Part shown: positions 26,095-35,178 of the stretch, piece after piece
Numbering within the stretch: position 1 is the stretch's first letter
Layout: every line of letters starts with the position of its first letter
Source: an uncultured Lachnospiraceae bacterium
GTDB taxonomy: Bacteria; Bacillota; Clostridia; Lachnospirales; Lachnospiraceae
DNA: 64,000 bases
Reading direction: 5' to 3'
Assembly (NCBI GenBank): GCA_910577735.1
Contig: CAJTOO010000009.1
Location: forward strand, 1-64,000
Position numbers and translations under genes: made by a program
Notes under the pieces: model-generated
What the model saw: only the letters and a program-made list of their open reading frames with translations
Told to the model about the DNA's origin: nothing
The model's database searches: none

Positions 26095-28689
26095 TTAATA
26101 GTGCATGAAGTCCTTCTCCCGTAATATAATCATGTCCTCTTCATCATATCTCTTAGCCAGCAGGACATCCATAAAATGTCCCGGCGTTTTCTTGTTTGCA
26201 TAGGAAATGGCCTCATCAACCAATTCCCTGACTTCTGCCAAACTCACCTCATGATCAATGGTCTGCCTGTCTGCAATCCTTGTATGAAGCGCAAGAATGC
26301 CAAACTCATCAATAGAATACTCCATCTCTTCTGCATACTGCTTTGCATACGCCACAAGAGACTCATTATCGAGAGGTTCTATGTCCACTCGCAGATTAAA
26401 GTTATTGGATATGGCCGGATGCTTCGCAACCAGCTCGTTAATATTCTGCTTGGTGTCTACCATGAGAAGCAAAAGCCCCATGTTATCCTTCTCCAGGAAT
26501 TTCACCATCTTAGATACCGTCTCCGGTCTCAGTTTACTCGGTCTGTCAATGATCAGTGCACCATTGTCCAGCCTGCCAAAGGTAGCAGCCACATCCTTTT
26601 TATTGAGAACCGGCCCTTCTATCTTGGCTACCTTACCAGAGAAGTTTCCATCATTATACTGCATCTCCCGGATCAGTGCCTTGGCAAGGTCAAGCGCCAT
26701 ATCCTCCTCTTCACCACTGATGAGAACATTCCCCGTACAGGAAGCAAGGCTCATATTATCAAGCACATTCACAAGCTGCTTCCTGGACTTGCGGTGATGT
26801 ACGAACTGTCCAAAAAGCTCCTGTTCTTCCGTTGTCAGATCCCTGCCCCGTGCCCCAGTCTCCTCCTCAGCTTCCTCTGCCGGCTTTCCTTTTCTGTGAG
26901 ACGGTTTCCTGGAGGGTCTTACTCTGCTGCGTTCTTCCGATTCCTCGTCTGTCTCCACCGCCGGCTCTTCTGTCTCTTCCAGTTCCTCTGACACTTCTGT
27001 CTCTTCCGGTTCTGCCGGCTCTTCCCTGTCCACAGATCTTTCCTGCGTCTTCTTCGGTGCCGGTTCCTCATCTTCCTCTTCATCATCATCGGGAAGAATC
27101 ACTTTCTTCACCTTCGGCTTCTTACCCGACTCTTTCATGATAGCCGCCATGAACGCCTTCTCTAATTCTTCCAGAAGACCGTTCTTTGTCGCCTCATCAA
27201 AATTCGCAAATAACCTGCCCGTCTGTGCCATAATATGCTGACGGACATCTTCCATACGTTTCTCTTCGTTAGTCTTCTTCACCTGTTCCCACTCAGCCAT
27301 GATATCATCTATGCTGAGCTGTCCGGTAATCTGTTTCTCAACCTTCTCTGCCTCGGGCACTACCAGACTGATCTGACCGTCATATTCCTGAGACAACATT
27401 TTATCATACTCTGTAGGTTTCGCATTTAAAGGCGTGAGCACACCTGTGGCTGCTCCCGGTATCTGATCGGCCTGCCTGTTGGCCGCCTGGGCACGCAGTG
27501 CCGCCTGCTGAAGTCTCTCCGCTTCCTTTTTCATCTGCTCTATGATCTGCTGTGCGTCAAAAAACAGTGAATCATCCCGCTGGGGAACCTCATTGTCTTT
27601 GTTCAACTCACCCGTATCCATTACAGGCAGCTTAGCCGTCTCCTGTAAAAGAGGCGCAATGATGGATTCTGTGATAGAAGAGCCTTCGTCATCATCATAT
27701 GGCTCTTCCTCTGTCTCCTCATCCTCCATCAGATTATCTTCTGCAGGTTCCTCCTCTGCAAATTCTTCCTCCTCGCCGGGTTCATCAAAGTCCTGTTGTG
27801 CCAATTCGCCCAGATCATCCTCATCCTCCTCCAGGACTTCTCTCATGCTTTCCGCCAGAGCCATCTGCAGATTAATGGTATTGTACTGCCCCACATCGAC
27901 TGTCTTAACTTCCGGTAATTCTGTGGTAGGCGCTGCAAGGACTTCCTCTTCTTCCTCCTCATCCTCCTCATCCTCTTCATACCTGATCTCATCAGTATCC
28001 TGCATATCTTCTTCCGGTATGTCGTCCTCTTCCACCGAATCCTCTATCTCTTCTCCGGCACTTCTGCCTGCAACCCAGCGGTCATATTTCACTTGCTGGT
28101 CTTCACTTAAAGGCTGATGCAGCGCTTTCAATTCCAAAGCCTTGATCACATATCTGCCTTCCCCAAACCAGAGAAACATCTCATCGCATTCTTCTACGCA
28201 TTTGGTAGTCAGGCCGATCCGATGATACAGATATGCCAATTCATACACCCATTTCTCCCTGGGCTCACGCTTCTTGAACTCCTCGAGAACCGCAATCCGC
28301 TCTTCCATGCTCACATCCTGAGCCTCGTAAAGTCTGTACTGCAATACATATCTGCCGGTATCCTTCGGCGCTATCTGTACAAATTCCTTATAATATTCAA
28401 TCGCCTGCACATACTCTTCCATCTTGATGGCAAGCTCACACAAAGAATATACGATCAGTCTGCCTGTAGGGTGTTTCTCATAAGCCAGAAGAAGAATATC
28501 CTTACTCTCCTGGTATCTTCTGTTGATCTTGTATAAATCGCTGATGGTACACAGCATCATAACGCTTCTTACCCTGCGCCAATCCACCGTATCCGCGATT
28601 TGAACCGCTTCCGCGTACTCTCCCTCTGCTATCAGTGTCTTAATCTCCTCGACACGGACCTGGTATTCAAATTTATCCAAGGTGCTCAC
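26095..28689 (-). CDS. TPR protein with acidic linker and degenerate AAA+ domain
   Basis: The protein is about 864 residues. Residues 1-200 form helical TPR-like repeats (EYAEAVQIAD, EEYVQAIEYYKEFVQIAPKD). Residues about 210-630 are low-complexity and very acidic with long Glu/Asp runs. Residues about 640-860 have the strand order of an AAA+ module but the P-loop is gone (LISGEEEDMALDL where a GK[ST] would be) and the Walker B acidic pair is altered (ALIIDRPSKL). It is therefore probably a non-hydrolysing scaffold. The start could be GTG 28689, or TTG 28680, which has GAGG at good spacing. It is upstream of and likely co-transcribed with glgB. No function is established. Confidence 0.75.
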   Translation of the reverse strand: MSTLDKFEYQVRVEEIKTLIAEGEYAEAVQIADTVDWRRVRSVMMLCTISDLYKINRRYQESKDILLLAYEKHPTGRLIVYSLCELAIKMEEYVQAIEYYKEFVQIAPKDTGRYVLQYRLYEAQDVSMEERIAVLEEFKKREPREKWVYELAYLYHRIGLTTKCVEECDEMFLWFGEGRYVIKALELKALHQPLSEDQQVKYDRWVAGRSAGEEIEDSVEEDDIPEEDMQDTDEIRYEEDEEDEEEEEEVLAAPTTELPEVKTVDVGQYNTINLQMALAESMREVLEEDEDDLGELAQQDFDEPGEEEEFAEEEPAEDNLMEDEETEEEPYDDDEGSSITESIIAPLLQETAKLPVMDTGELNKDNEVPQRDDSLFFDAQQIIEQMKKEAERLQQAALRAQAANRQADQIPGAATGVLTPLNAKPTEYDKMLSQEYDGQISLVVPEAEKVEKQITGQLSIDDIMAEWEQVKKTNEEKRMEDVRQHIMAQTGRLFANFDEATKNGLLEELEKAFMAAIMKESGKKPKVKKVILPDDDEEEDEEPAPKKTQERSVDREEPAEPEETEVSEELEETEEPAVETDEESEERSRVRPSRKPSHRKGKPAEEAEEETGARGRDLTTEEQELFGQFVHHRKSRKQLVNVLDNMSLASCTGNVLISGEEEDMALDLAKALIREMQYNDGNFSGKVAKIEGPVLNKKDVAATFGRLDNGALIIDRPSKLRPETVSKMVKFLEKDNMGLLLLMVDTKQNINELVAKHPAISNNFNLRVDIEPLDNESLVAYAKQYAEEMEYSIDEFGILALHTRIADRQTIDHEVSLAEVRELVDEAISYANKKTPGHFMDVLLAKRYDEEDMIILREKDFMHY

Positions 28690-28854
28690 CTCATTATTGT
28701 ACTTTGCCTTTTACCCTACTACACTGTATTTAGAAAACTTTATAAGTTTATGCGAGTCTGCAAAGCGGATTCCATAATCCGACAATCCCTTCGCTTTATC
28801 TGCGTCCGTAAATCGAATCCCACAGTCGAACGAAACTCGATTTTTTACTGTTTC

Positions 28855-28883
28855 AGTTTACCATAGACGCCTGGCAATGTAAA
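28855..28883 (-). promoter_or_regulatory. Promoter of the TPR-protein/glgB operon
   Basis: On the minus strand TTTACA (28883-28878) and TAAACT (28860-28855) are exactly 17 bases apart, with an extended TGG before the -10. The leader to the start codon is about 160 bases. Together with the terminator at 28896-28953 this accounts for the gene-free stretch 28690-29000. Confidence 0.65.
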
Positions 28884-28895
28884 CAAAATCTAAAG

Positions 28896-28953
28896 AAAAA
28901 AGCACCTCCCGCTTGGAATCTTACAGTAAGAATATACCAAGATATGGAGATGC
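28896..28953 (-). terminator. Terminator after rsmA
   Basis: A long hairpin on the minus strand (outer stem GCATCTCC/GGAGGTGC, inner stems CTTGG/CCAAG and TCTTAC/GTAAGA) is followed by TTTTTT. Confidence 0.7.
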
Positions 28954-29000
28954 CGCAATATACAATCCCTCTATATTGTACTTTATGATGAAAAGGCTGC

Positions 29001-29870
29001 TTAACCTCTCTTTAAGACAAGGCGATTGCTGAATTCTGCAAATCGTTCTAAAGTAAACGTTTCCCCGCGTATCGTTTTAGAGATATCCATCTGCTCAAGA
29101 ACTTCTTCTACCTGATTCTTTGTCACCCCCAGATTTCCCGCATTGACAAGCCCGTTTACAAGGGTCTTCCTGCGCTGGTTAAAGGAAGCTCTGATCACTG
29201 CAAAGAGATACCCTTCATCCATCACTTCCACAGGCGGACTTGTATGGCGTGTCAGACGAATCACCGTACTGTCCACATTGGGCCTTGGGACAAAGCAGGA
29301 AGCAGGCACACGGGCCACAACTTCCGGCTTCGCAAAATACTGCACCGCCAAGGATAAAGCGCCGTAGTCCTTGGTGCCGGGCCCCACCTGCATACGTTCT
29401 GCCACCTCACTCTGCACCATGACCGTGATGCTGATGAGAGGTATATGACTTTCAAAAAGCTCCATGATGATCGGCGTTGTGATGTAATAGGGAAGATTCG
29501 CCACCACCTTGACTGGCTTTCCCTCATTATGTTCTTCTAACAGCTCCTGCAGATCGACTTTCAGGATATCTGCATGTAACAAAGTAACATTATCATAAGG
29601 CGCAAGGGTTTCCTCCAGAATGGGAATCAAATCTTTATCAATCTCCACTGCAATGACCCGTCCGGCAGCTTCTGCCAGATGCTGGGTCATGGTTCCGATT
29701 CCAGGCCCTATTTCCAGGACACAATCCTCTTTCGTAATCTGTGCCGCGTCAACAATCTTATAGAGAATATTGGTATCAATCAGAAAATTCTGTCCGTATT
29801 TTTTCTGCATACGAAACTGATATTTCTGCAGGATTTCCGATGTGTTTGTCAAATTACCTAAATTTGCCAT
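29001..29870 (-). CDS. rsmA: 16S rRNA (adenine(1518)-N6/adenine(1519)-N6)-dimethyltransferase
   Basis: The 289-residue protein shows the KsgA/RsmA motifs: KKYGQNFLID at the N-terminus, the SAM-binding loop EIGPGIGTMTQHL, and the catalytic VVANLPYYITTPI. FNQRRKTLVNGL marks the C-terminal domain. It dimethylates two adenines in helix 45 of 16S rRNA. ATG 29870 was chosen to avoid a 26-base overlap with tatD; an in-frame ATG exists at 29912. The tatD-rsmA order is common in Firmicutes. Confidence 0.95.
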   Translation of the reverse strand: MANLGNLTNTSEILQKYQFRMQKKYGQNFLIDTNILYKIVDAAQITKEDCVLEIGPGIGTMTQHLAEAAGRVIAVEIDKDLIPILEETLAPYDNVTLLHADILKVDLQELLEEHNEGKPVKVVANLPYYITTPIIMELFESHIPLISITVMVQSEVAERMQVGPGTKDYGALSLAVQYFAKPEVVARVPASCFVPRPNVDSTVIRLTRHTSPPVEVMDEGYLFAVIRASFNQRRKTLVNGLVNAGNLGVTKNQVEEVLEQMDISKTIRGETFTLERFAEFSNRLVLKRG

Positions 29871-29886
29871 CAAATGCCTCTTTTCT

Positions 29887-30651
29887 TTAAAGACCAAATA
29901 ATCTTCTTGCATTATTCTCAGTAATCTCTACCACTTCCTCATAAGAAATCCCCTTGATGTCCGCAATGCTCTGTGCCACATAAGGAAGATGCAAAGAAGA
30001 GTTACGCTTCCCCCGGTAAGGTTCCGGCGCCAGATAGGGACTGTCAGTCTCCAGAAGAATCTTCTCCATCGGGATATATTCTACGGCCTCCTTAAGTTTC
30101 TTAGCGTTTTTAAAGGTAATCACACCACCTATCCCGAAATAGAAATCCATGTTCAGATATTCCCTTGCCATCTCTTTCGCATAGGAAAAACAATGCACCA
30201 CACCGCCAATCTCTCCCGCATGATGGGCCTGCATGATCTCAAGCGTATCTTTCGCCGCTTCCCTTGAATGGATGATGACAGGAAGCTTCACTTCTCCGGC
30301 AAGTGCAAGCTGACGCTCAAACCAGTCTTTCTGTAAAGCCGGCCCAGGTTCCGGCCAATGATAATCCAGTCCGGTCTCACCCACCGCCACAATCTTATCC
30401 AGGGCGCACCACTCTTTTAAAGAAGTAAAATTGTCCTCATTCAGTTCTCCTACTTCACTGGGATGAATCCCAATCGCTCCGTAGATGAAAGGATACTCTT
30501 TGGTCAACTCCACGGTTGCCCTGCACCCTGCAAGACTTGCCCCTACATTAACCACTGTATCTATACCCTTTTCTTTAAAAGAAGCAAGCAACTGCTCCCT
30601 GTCCTCATCAAACACTTCATCATCATAATGTGCATGACTTTCAAAGATCAT
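29887..30651 (-). CDS. TatD family metal-dependent hydrolase (DNase)
   Basis: The 254-residue protein is a TIM-barrel hydrolase with all TatD metal ligands visible: ESHAHYDD (H-x-H), GETGLDYHW (Glu), VIIHSREA (His), VVHCFS (His) and ETDSPYLAP (Asp). Family members have 3'-5' exonuclease or related activity. It is the first gene of a tatD-rsmA pair. Confidence 0.93.
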   Translation of the reverse strand: MIFESHAHYDDEVFDEDREQLLASFKEKGIDTVVNVGASLAGCRATVELTKEYPFIYGAIGIHPSEVGELNEDNFTSLKEWCALDKIVAVGETGLDYHWPEPGPALQKDWFERQLALAGEVKLPVIIHSREAAKDTLEIMQAHHAGEIGGVVHCFSYAKEMAREYLNMDFYFGIGGVITFKNAKKLKEAVEYIPMEKILLETDSPYLAPEPYRGKRNSSLHLPYVAQSIADIKGISYEEVVEITENNARRLFGL

Positions 30652-30761
30652 CTTCCTTTCCCCCTGACCAAATTCAAATTTGTGAATAATGTATCATTTT
30701 GGCTTTCTGATTGCAAGTATTAAAAAAAATCAAATATTCTTAAAATTTCTTAAAAAAATGC

Positions 30762-30790
30762 TTGCATTGCACAAAACATTATACTATAAT
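30762..30790 (+). promoter_or_regulatory. Promoter of tRNA-Lys
   Basis: TTGCAT (30762-30767) and a perfect TATAAT (30785-30790) are 17 bases apart, with an A/T-rich upstream region. The tRNA begins 39 bases after the -10. Confidence 0.85.
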
Positions 30791-30828
30791 AACTCTTGCG
30801 TGTTGGAGAAGTATGGAAACACGGGTAA

Positions 30829-30901
30829 GCACCGCTAGCTCAGTTGGTAGAGCACCTGACTCTTAATCAGGGTGTCCAGGGTTCGAGCCCCTGGCGGTGC
30901 A
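30829..30901 (+). tRNA. tRNA-Lys (anticodon CUU)
   Basis: The 73-base cloverleaf has acceptor GCACCGC/GCGGTGC with discriminator A. The D arm is GCTCAGTTGGTAGAGC, the anticodon loop CTCTTAA (anticodon CUU) and the T arm CCAGGGTTCGAGCCCTGG-like. CCA is not encoded. Confidence 0.96.
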
Positions 30902-30905
30902 TTGA

Positions 30906-30956
30906 AAAGAACTGTTTTTGGAGACTTATGCGCTCTGGGGACGGTTCTTTGTTTTT
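30906..30956 (+). terminator. Terminator after tRNA-Lys
   Basis: Stem AAAGAACTGT/ACGGTTCTTT (one G-U pair) with a 25-base loop, followed by GTTTTT. Confidence 0.7.
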
Positions 30957-30990
30957 GCAGTTTTATCATAAATTAACATCTGCAAGGCTG

Positions 30991-32469
30991 CTACTGTGTC
31001 CGATAAAGGCTCAGCCACGGCGCTGCAATAGACAAAGACCCAAAATCTTCCCTGTTTACTTCTTCCAGGATCCCATCTTTACCAATCCGGATCAATCTGT
31101 CCGCCAGAGACATGGAATCAGCCAGATTGATCGTCAATATCACCACTGACATGCCCTTATCCAAGAGCATCTCCATCATCTTCCAGACAAATACTCTATG
31201 GTCCAGATCTGCCCCTTTAAATGGCTGTACACACACTACTACTTTAGGTTTCTGCAGCAAAACCCTGGTGTACACCAGTTGATATTTCTGCCTTTCACTC
31301 AGTCTCTCTACCGGAATCTGAAAGACTTCTTCTCCAAGAACCGGCCCATACTCCTTCCTGACGCTGTCTCTCATATTTCTTTTCCAGACGCCCGACACTC
31401 GTCTGGACAGTCCCATGCACAGATTATCCATATAATTCATCTCGTTAAATATCATGGTCTTTGTAGGCTCTGCTGCAATGATTGCAATCTCTTTGCTGGC
31501 CGGAAGATCTACTTTTCTGCCTGCTATAAAGCAATCGCCCATTTTAAGTTTCCTGTCCCCATAGAGCACCTGTAAGATATCCTGAAATACCTGGTTATCC
31601 AGATTCTGAACGACCAGACATTCTCCTTCATAGACTTTCATAGTAAAGTCCTGCAAAGTTTCCCCGGTAACATGATTAAATGACAGGATTTCCCTTTTCC
31701 GCAGAGCATCCGGATTACGGTTTTCCATATGATACCGTACCATTGTGTCAAATTCCAGGGTGTAGCCTTCCACAATCTCGGCTTTCATTTCTTTACCTTG
31801 TGCCACCTTCTGAATCCGTCCGTTGGACAAAAGGGCCACCCGGTCACACACTTCCATGATTTCCTCTAAATGAGGACTCACATAAAGAAAAGAAAAACCC
31901 TGTTTCCCATAATGATGTATGATATCATAAAGCTTGCAAAGTTCCTCCCCGTTGATTACCGTACTGATTTCATTTAAAACAATCAGCCTGTATCCTGCCA
32001 CCACTGCCCTTAACAACTCCACCACCACACGCTCGAACGCCGATAATTTATCCACGTAAGCGTCTGCCGGGATTTCCATACCAATATCGCCCATAAAGGG
32101 GGTAAGCTGTTTCCTGAGCAGCTTATTCTGAATGACCTCCTGTCTGAATCCCTGCCGCAGTACGAAGATATTGTCGGTAACTGTCATATGTTCCACCAGA
32201 CGGCTGTTGGCGTCGATAATACCAATCCGGTTGCCGGATCTTCTGGTACTCTTCCAGGAATTGATTCGTTCACCGCAATAATAGACATACCCATCATAGA
32301 GCGGCATATTGGTCTGCATCAGCTGTAAAAGCTCCTGCAGTCCATGCGCATTAATGGGAATCAGCCCCATAATCTCACCTTGATAAATCTGCAGGTTAAA
32401 ATCCTCCAGCTGCTTAATGCCCTTATCTATATAGGTAACCCGCTCCATGCGGAATACTTCCTGTCTCAT
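30991..32469 (-). CDS. RbsA/MglA-like protein with both ATPase domains degenerate (pseudo-ABC)
   Basis: The 492-residue protein aligns end to end with sugar-type double ABC ATPases such as the one at 38180. The catalytic motifs are lost. In domain 1 the Walker A site reads IPINAHGLQ (residues 37-45; the lysine position is Leu44). The signature is LSAFERV (142-148), Walker B is LIVLNEIST with D replaced by N, and the H-loop His is Pro199. In domain 2 no P-loop remains (VVQNLDNQVF) and Walker B is VVVCVQPFKG. It is the third gene of a response regulator-kinase-this gene unit. I infer a regulatory or scaffolding role, not transport energy. Confidence 0.85.
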   Translation of the reverse strand: MRQEVFRMERVTYIDKGIKQLEDFNLQIYQGEIMGLIPINAHGLQELLQLMQTNMPLYDGYVYYCGERINSWKSTRRSGNRIGIIDANSRLVEHMTVTDNIFVLRQGFRQEVIQNKLLRKQLTPFMGDIGMEIPADAYVDKLSAFERVVVELLRAVVAGYRLIVLNEISTVINGEELCKLYDIIHHYGKQGFSFLYVSPHLEEIMEVCDRVALLSNGRIQKVAQGKEMKAEIVEGYTLEFDTMVRYHMENRNPDALRKREILSFNHVTGETLQDFTMKVYEGECLVVQNLDNQVFQDILQVLYGDRKLKMGDCFIAGRKVDLPASKEIAIIAAEPTKTMIFNEMNYMDNLCMGLSRRVSGVWKRNMRDSVRKEYGPVLGEEVFQIPVERLSERQKYQLVYTRVLLQKPKVVVCVQPFKGADLDHRVFVWKMMEMLLDKGMSVVILTINLADSMSLADRLIRIGKDGILEEVNREDFGSLSIAAPWLSLYRTQ

Positions 32470-32484
32470 AAGAAGAAACCTCTC

Positions 32485-33525
32485 TTACATCAATGCCGCC
32501 TTTACGTGATTCTTGTCTGTTGCAAAAGGAATCGTAATCTCCACATCTGTGCCTTTCTGCGGCACAGAATAGACATGAAGTCCATATTCCTCCCCAAAGA
32601 TGAGATGGATTCTGCTGTTCACATTGCCCAGGGCAATACCGCCTTTTCTCTCTTCCTCATGCATCAGCATATTACCATCCCGCCCCAGTTTACGATTCAG
32701 TTTTGCAAGGGTTTCCTCATCCATGCCCACACCATCATCCGAGATGCGGATGAGAAGTCTTTCCTGTGTCCGCTCAAACTGAATCCGCAGATTCCCGGTC
32801 CCTACCTTAAGTTCCGTGCCATGGATGATGCTGTTCTCCAAAATCGGCTGCAGAGTCAGTTTGGGAATCTGACAGTTCATAATGTCCTCCCAGTCCTCTG
32901 CATCATACTCCACATGCAGCTGCAGGCGATTCCCAAACCTGTATTTCTGAATCAGAAAATAAGTCTCACAGTTATCCAGTTCTTCCTGCACCGTCACCAG
33001 ATTTTTCACATTCGTGATGGTATAGCGGAAGAACTTTGCAAGCGCCTCCGTCATATCCGCCACGCTGTCCAGACCGGCTATCAGCGCCTCTCCCCGGATA
33101 CTCTCCAAAGTATTATACAGAAAATGGGGATTGATCTGGTTCTGTAACGCCAGATACTGCGCCTGCCTTTTATTCAGGTCAATCATCTTGGGAGACCGCA
33201 GAATCTTTTCAATCTCATCCATCTGCAGTTTCATGGATGGACTCTGAAACACCTCTGCAAAATCCTGACTCTCCGTCAGATAACCGTCCAGAAAGCGATG
33301 TACTAAAAGCTCTGACCGTCTGTAGGGTAATATAATGCCAAACCACACCACCATCAGATACACCAATGCAAGAAGCACATAAATCCCCGCCTCCAGTACT
33401 GTCTCCTCTCCGCGCATGCCAAGCAGCACATTTCTGACAGCTTCGATTACAAAATAGACAAGTGTCACAGCTCCCACCAAAAGCACTCTGTTAGACAGAT
33501 ATTTTAATCGGTATTCTTCTCTCAT
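32485..33525 (-). CDS. YesM/LytS-type sensor histidine kinase
   Basis: The 346-residue protein has two N-terminal membrane segments (about 13-35 and 45-70) with almost no extracytoplasmic loop. A His_kinase domain follows: QINPHFLYNTLESI (phospho-accepting His), PILENSIIHG (N box) and SDDGVGMD (G box). The small outer loop suggests it senses through a partner or membrane protein rather than directly. ATG 33525 with AGGAG upstream was preferred; the frame is open to 33564, inside the previous gene. It partners with the AraC-type regulator immediately upstream. Confidence 0.88.
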   Translation of the reverse strand: MREEYRLKYLSNRVLLVGAVTLVYFVIEAVRNVLLGMRGEETVLEAGIYVLLALVYLMVVWFGIILPYRRSELLVHRFLDGYLTESQDFAEVFQSPSMKLQMDEIEKILRSPKMIDLNKRQAQYLALQNQINPHFLYNTLESIRGEALIAGLDSVADMTEALAKFFRYTITNVKNLVTVQEELDNCETYFLIQKYRFGNRLQLHVEYDAEDWEDIMNCQIPKLTLQPILENSIIHGTELKVGTGNLRIQFERTQERLLIRISDDGVGMDEETLAKLNRKLGRDGNMLMHEEERKGGIALGNVNSRIHLIFGEEYGLHVYSVPQKGTDVEITIPFATDKNHVKAALM

Positions 33526-33538
33526 GGTCCGGGGTCTC

Positions 33539-35131
33539 CTATCCGTACATCTTTCGGTAAACACTGGGTTTCACGCCTGTCGCTTTCTCGAAGGTGTGGG
33601 TAAAATGCTTTAAGTCATTATACCCCACCTGCTGACATATTTTTGATACCGGGGTATTGGTCTCCCGCAGCAGCACCTTAGCCTGTTCCATCCTGACATT
33701 AATCAGGTATTTGGCAAAGCCCTCACCCTCCACCTTCTTAAATAAAGCACTAAAATACGCCGCGCTCAATCCTACCGCACTGCTCACTTCCTCCTGGGTA
33801 ATGGGCTCACTGTAATGGTTCTGAATATACTGTTTGGCCATACGGACAGGCCTCACCGTATCTGCTTCCCGCCTCAGGCGCATCTGTTCCACATAACGGT
33901 TTTGCAGCGCAGCAAGGCGCTCCATCAACTGCTCCATGCTGCCGCACAGGGAGCACTGCTCTTCAAACAGTTTCAACTCCTCAGCCCGGTTCTTTACTTC
34001 CACCTGACTTAAGAAAAGTCCCGCTGCCGAATAGACAAGTTCTCTCACCTCATATCCCTTTATATCTCTCACCGCAAGCATCCTTTGGCTCATCTGTGCC
34101 ATCGCCTGCGCTGCCTCTTCTACGCTCATGACTTCGATTGCCTGCACTATCTGCCGCAGATACTTCTCCAGAATATTCTGTTCATGGACAGCCGATCCTG
34201 CCGGCATACGCTCTAAGAGCTTGCCTGTCCCTTTCAGCAGACGCTCCTCTATGATAACATCCGCCTGACCCACGGTATCCTGCAATTTAGCTATATCTTT
34301 AGTTGTATTTCCAAGCGCCGCCGTAAAAGTGACAGGGCCGAATATTCCCTTCTCGCTCTCCAATTGATGCAGACAGCCGCGAAAAAGCCGTCGTATCTCT
34401 TCTGTCTGTCCATCCGCATAATTTATAAAGCCAATGCAGCGGCTGCCCTTCAAGCCCACCACAATCTCTGTACAGCGTGACTTAAGGCTGTTCTCCAACA
34501 GGGTCTGCGCCTTTTCCAATATAATATGTATTCCCGCCTGGCCAAGCTCTCCTGACGCATCAATTTTCACCACAAAGCCCTGGAAAATCCCTGCCTGCAC
34601 ATGAAGATAGTATTCTTCCTGCAATATTTCCATGGAAGGTATCCACACCCTCTGCTCCAGCAGCCTGTCCATGAGATTTGCACGAAAAAGGCGGATATCT
34701 GCCTCACTCTTATGCTGTATCCACAACTGCTCTTCCTTAAGCTGCAGCCTCTCCTCGATACGCTCTTTAAACTTCTGCAATGTGGATGCCAGCTCTACTT
34801 TATTAATCGGTTTGAGCAGATAATCCCCCACACCAAACTTAATGGCGGTCTGCGCATAGGCAAACTGGGCATATCCGCTGATAATAACAACCTGAAGATC
34901 CTCTACACTCTTTTTCACATTTTCTATCAGATCCAGGCCATTACAGCCCGGCATCCTGATGTCTGTTATCAGAATATCGGGCTTAATCTGCTTTACCATC
35001 TCACAGGCTTCCAATCCATTATGGGCAATTCCCGCCACTTCCATATGCAGTGATTCCCAATCGATCAGTGCCTCAATCAGTTGGCAGATACGCTCTTCGT
35101 CATCCGCAATCATTACTTTTATCATTCCCAT
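33539..35131 (-). CDS. AraC-type response regulator (YesN family)
   Basis: The 530-residue protein has an N-terminal receiver domain: IADDEERI acidic pair, phospho-acceptor Asp in LITDIRMPG near residue 56, and Lys in YLLKPINK. A long middle helical region follows. The C-terminal AraC double helix-turn-helix (about 430-530) includes SSAVGLSAAYFSALFKK and ICQQVGYNDLKHFTHTF. It would be phosphorylated by the downstream kinase and control nearby transport genes. Direct repeats at 35179-35245 next to its own promoter are candidate sites. Confidence 0.9.
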   Translation of the reverse strand: MGMIKVMIADDEERICQLIEALIDWESLHMEVAGIAHNGLEACEMVKQIKPDILITDIRMPGCNGLDLIENVKKSVEDLQVVIISGYAQFAYAQTAIKFGVGDYLLKPINKVELASTLQKFKERIEERLQLKEEQLWIQHKSEADIRLFRANLMDRLLEQRVWIPSMEILQEEYYLHVQAGIFQGFVVKIDASGELGQAGIHIILEKAQTLLENSLKSRCTEIVVGLKGSRCIGFINYADGQTEEIRRLFRGCLHQLESEKGIFGPVTFTAALGNTTKDIAKLQDTVGQADVIIEERLLKGTGKLLERMPAGSAVHEQNILEKYLRQIVQAIEVMSVEEAAQAMAQMSQRMLAVRDIKGYEVRELVYSAAGLFLSQVEVKNRAEELKLFEEQCSLCGSMEQLMERLAALQNRYVEQMRLRREADTVRPVRMAKQYIQNHYSEPITQEEVSSAVGLSAAYFSALFKKVEGEGFAKYLINVRMEQAKVLLRETNTPVSKICQQVGYNDLKHFTHTFEKATGVKPSVYRKMYG

Positions 35132-35144
35132 AACCCCCGCATTT

Positions 35145-35176
35145 AAGAAAACCGCCGGAAATCCGACGGTTTTCTT
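35145..35176 (-). terminator. Hairpin between the binding-protein gene and the response-regulator gene
   Basis: A 14-bp stem (AAGAAAACCGTCGG/CCGGCGGTTTTCTT, one G-U) with an ATTT loop. It probably terminates the ABC transcript. Because a -10 element sits just upstream (35188-35196), it may also act within the regulator leader. Confidence 0.7.
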
Positions 35177-35178
35177 TC

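Noticed and set aside
24938..26098. Long plus-strand open frame (386 codons) opposite glgB
   Set aside because: It is antisense to a clearly conserved enzyme, has no ribosome site or recognisable motif, and its His/Ile/Leu-rich composition is that of a reverse frame.
27542..28117. Plus-strand Ser-rich frame of 191 codons
   Set aside because: It is the complement of the Glu/Asp-rich linker of the TPR protein; poly-Ser arises from reverse-complemented GAA/GAG/GAT codons.
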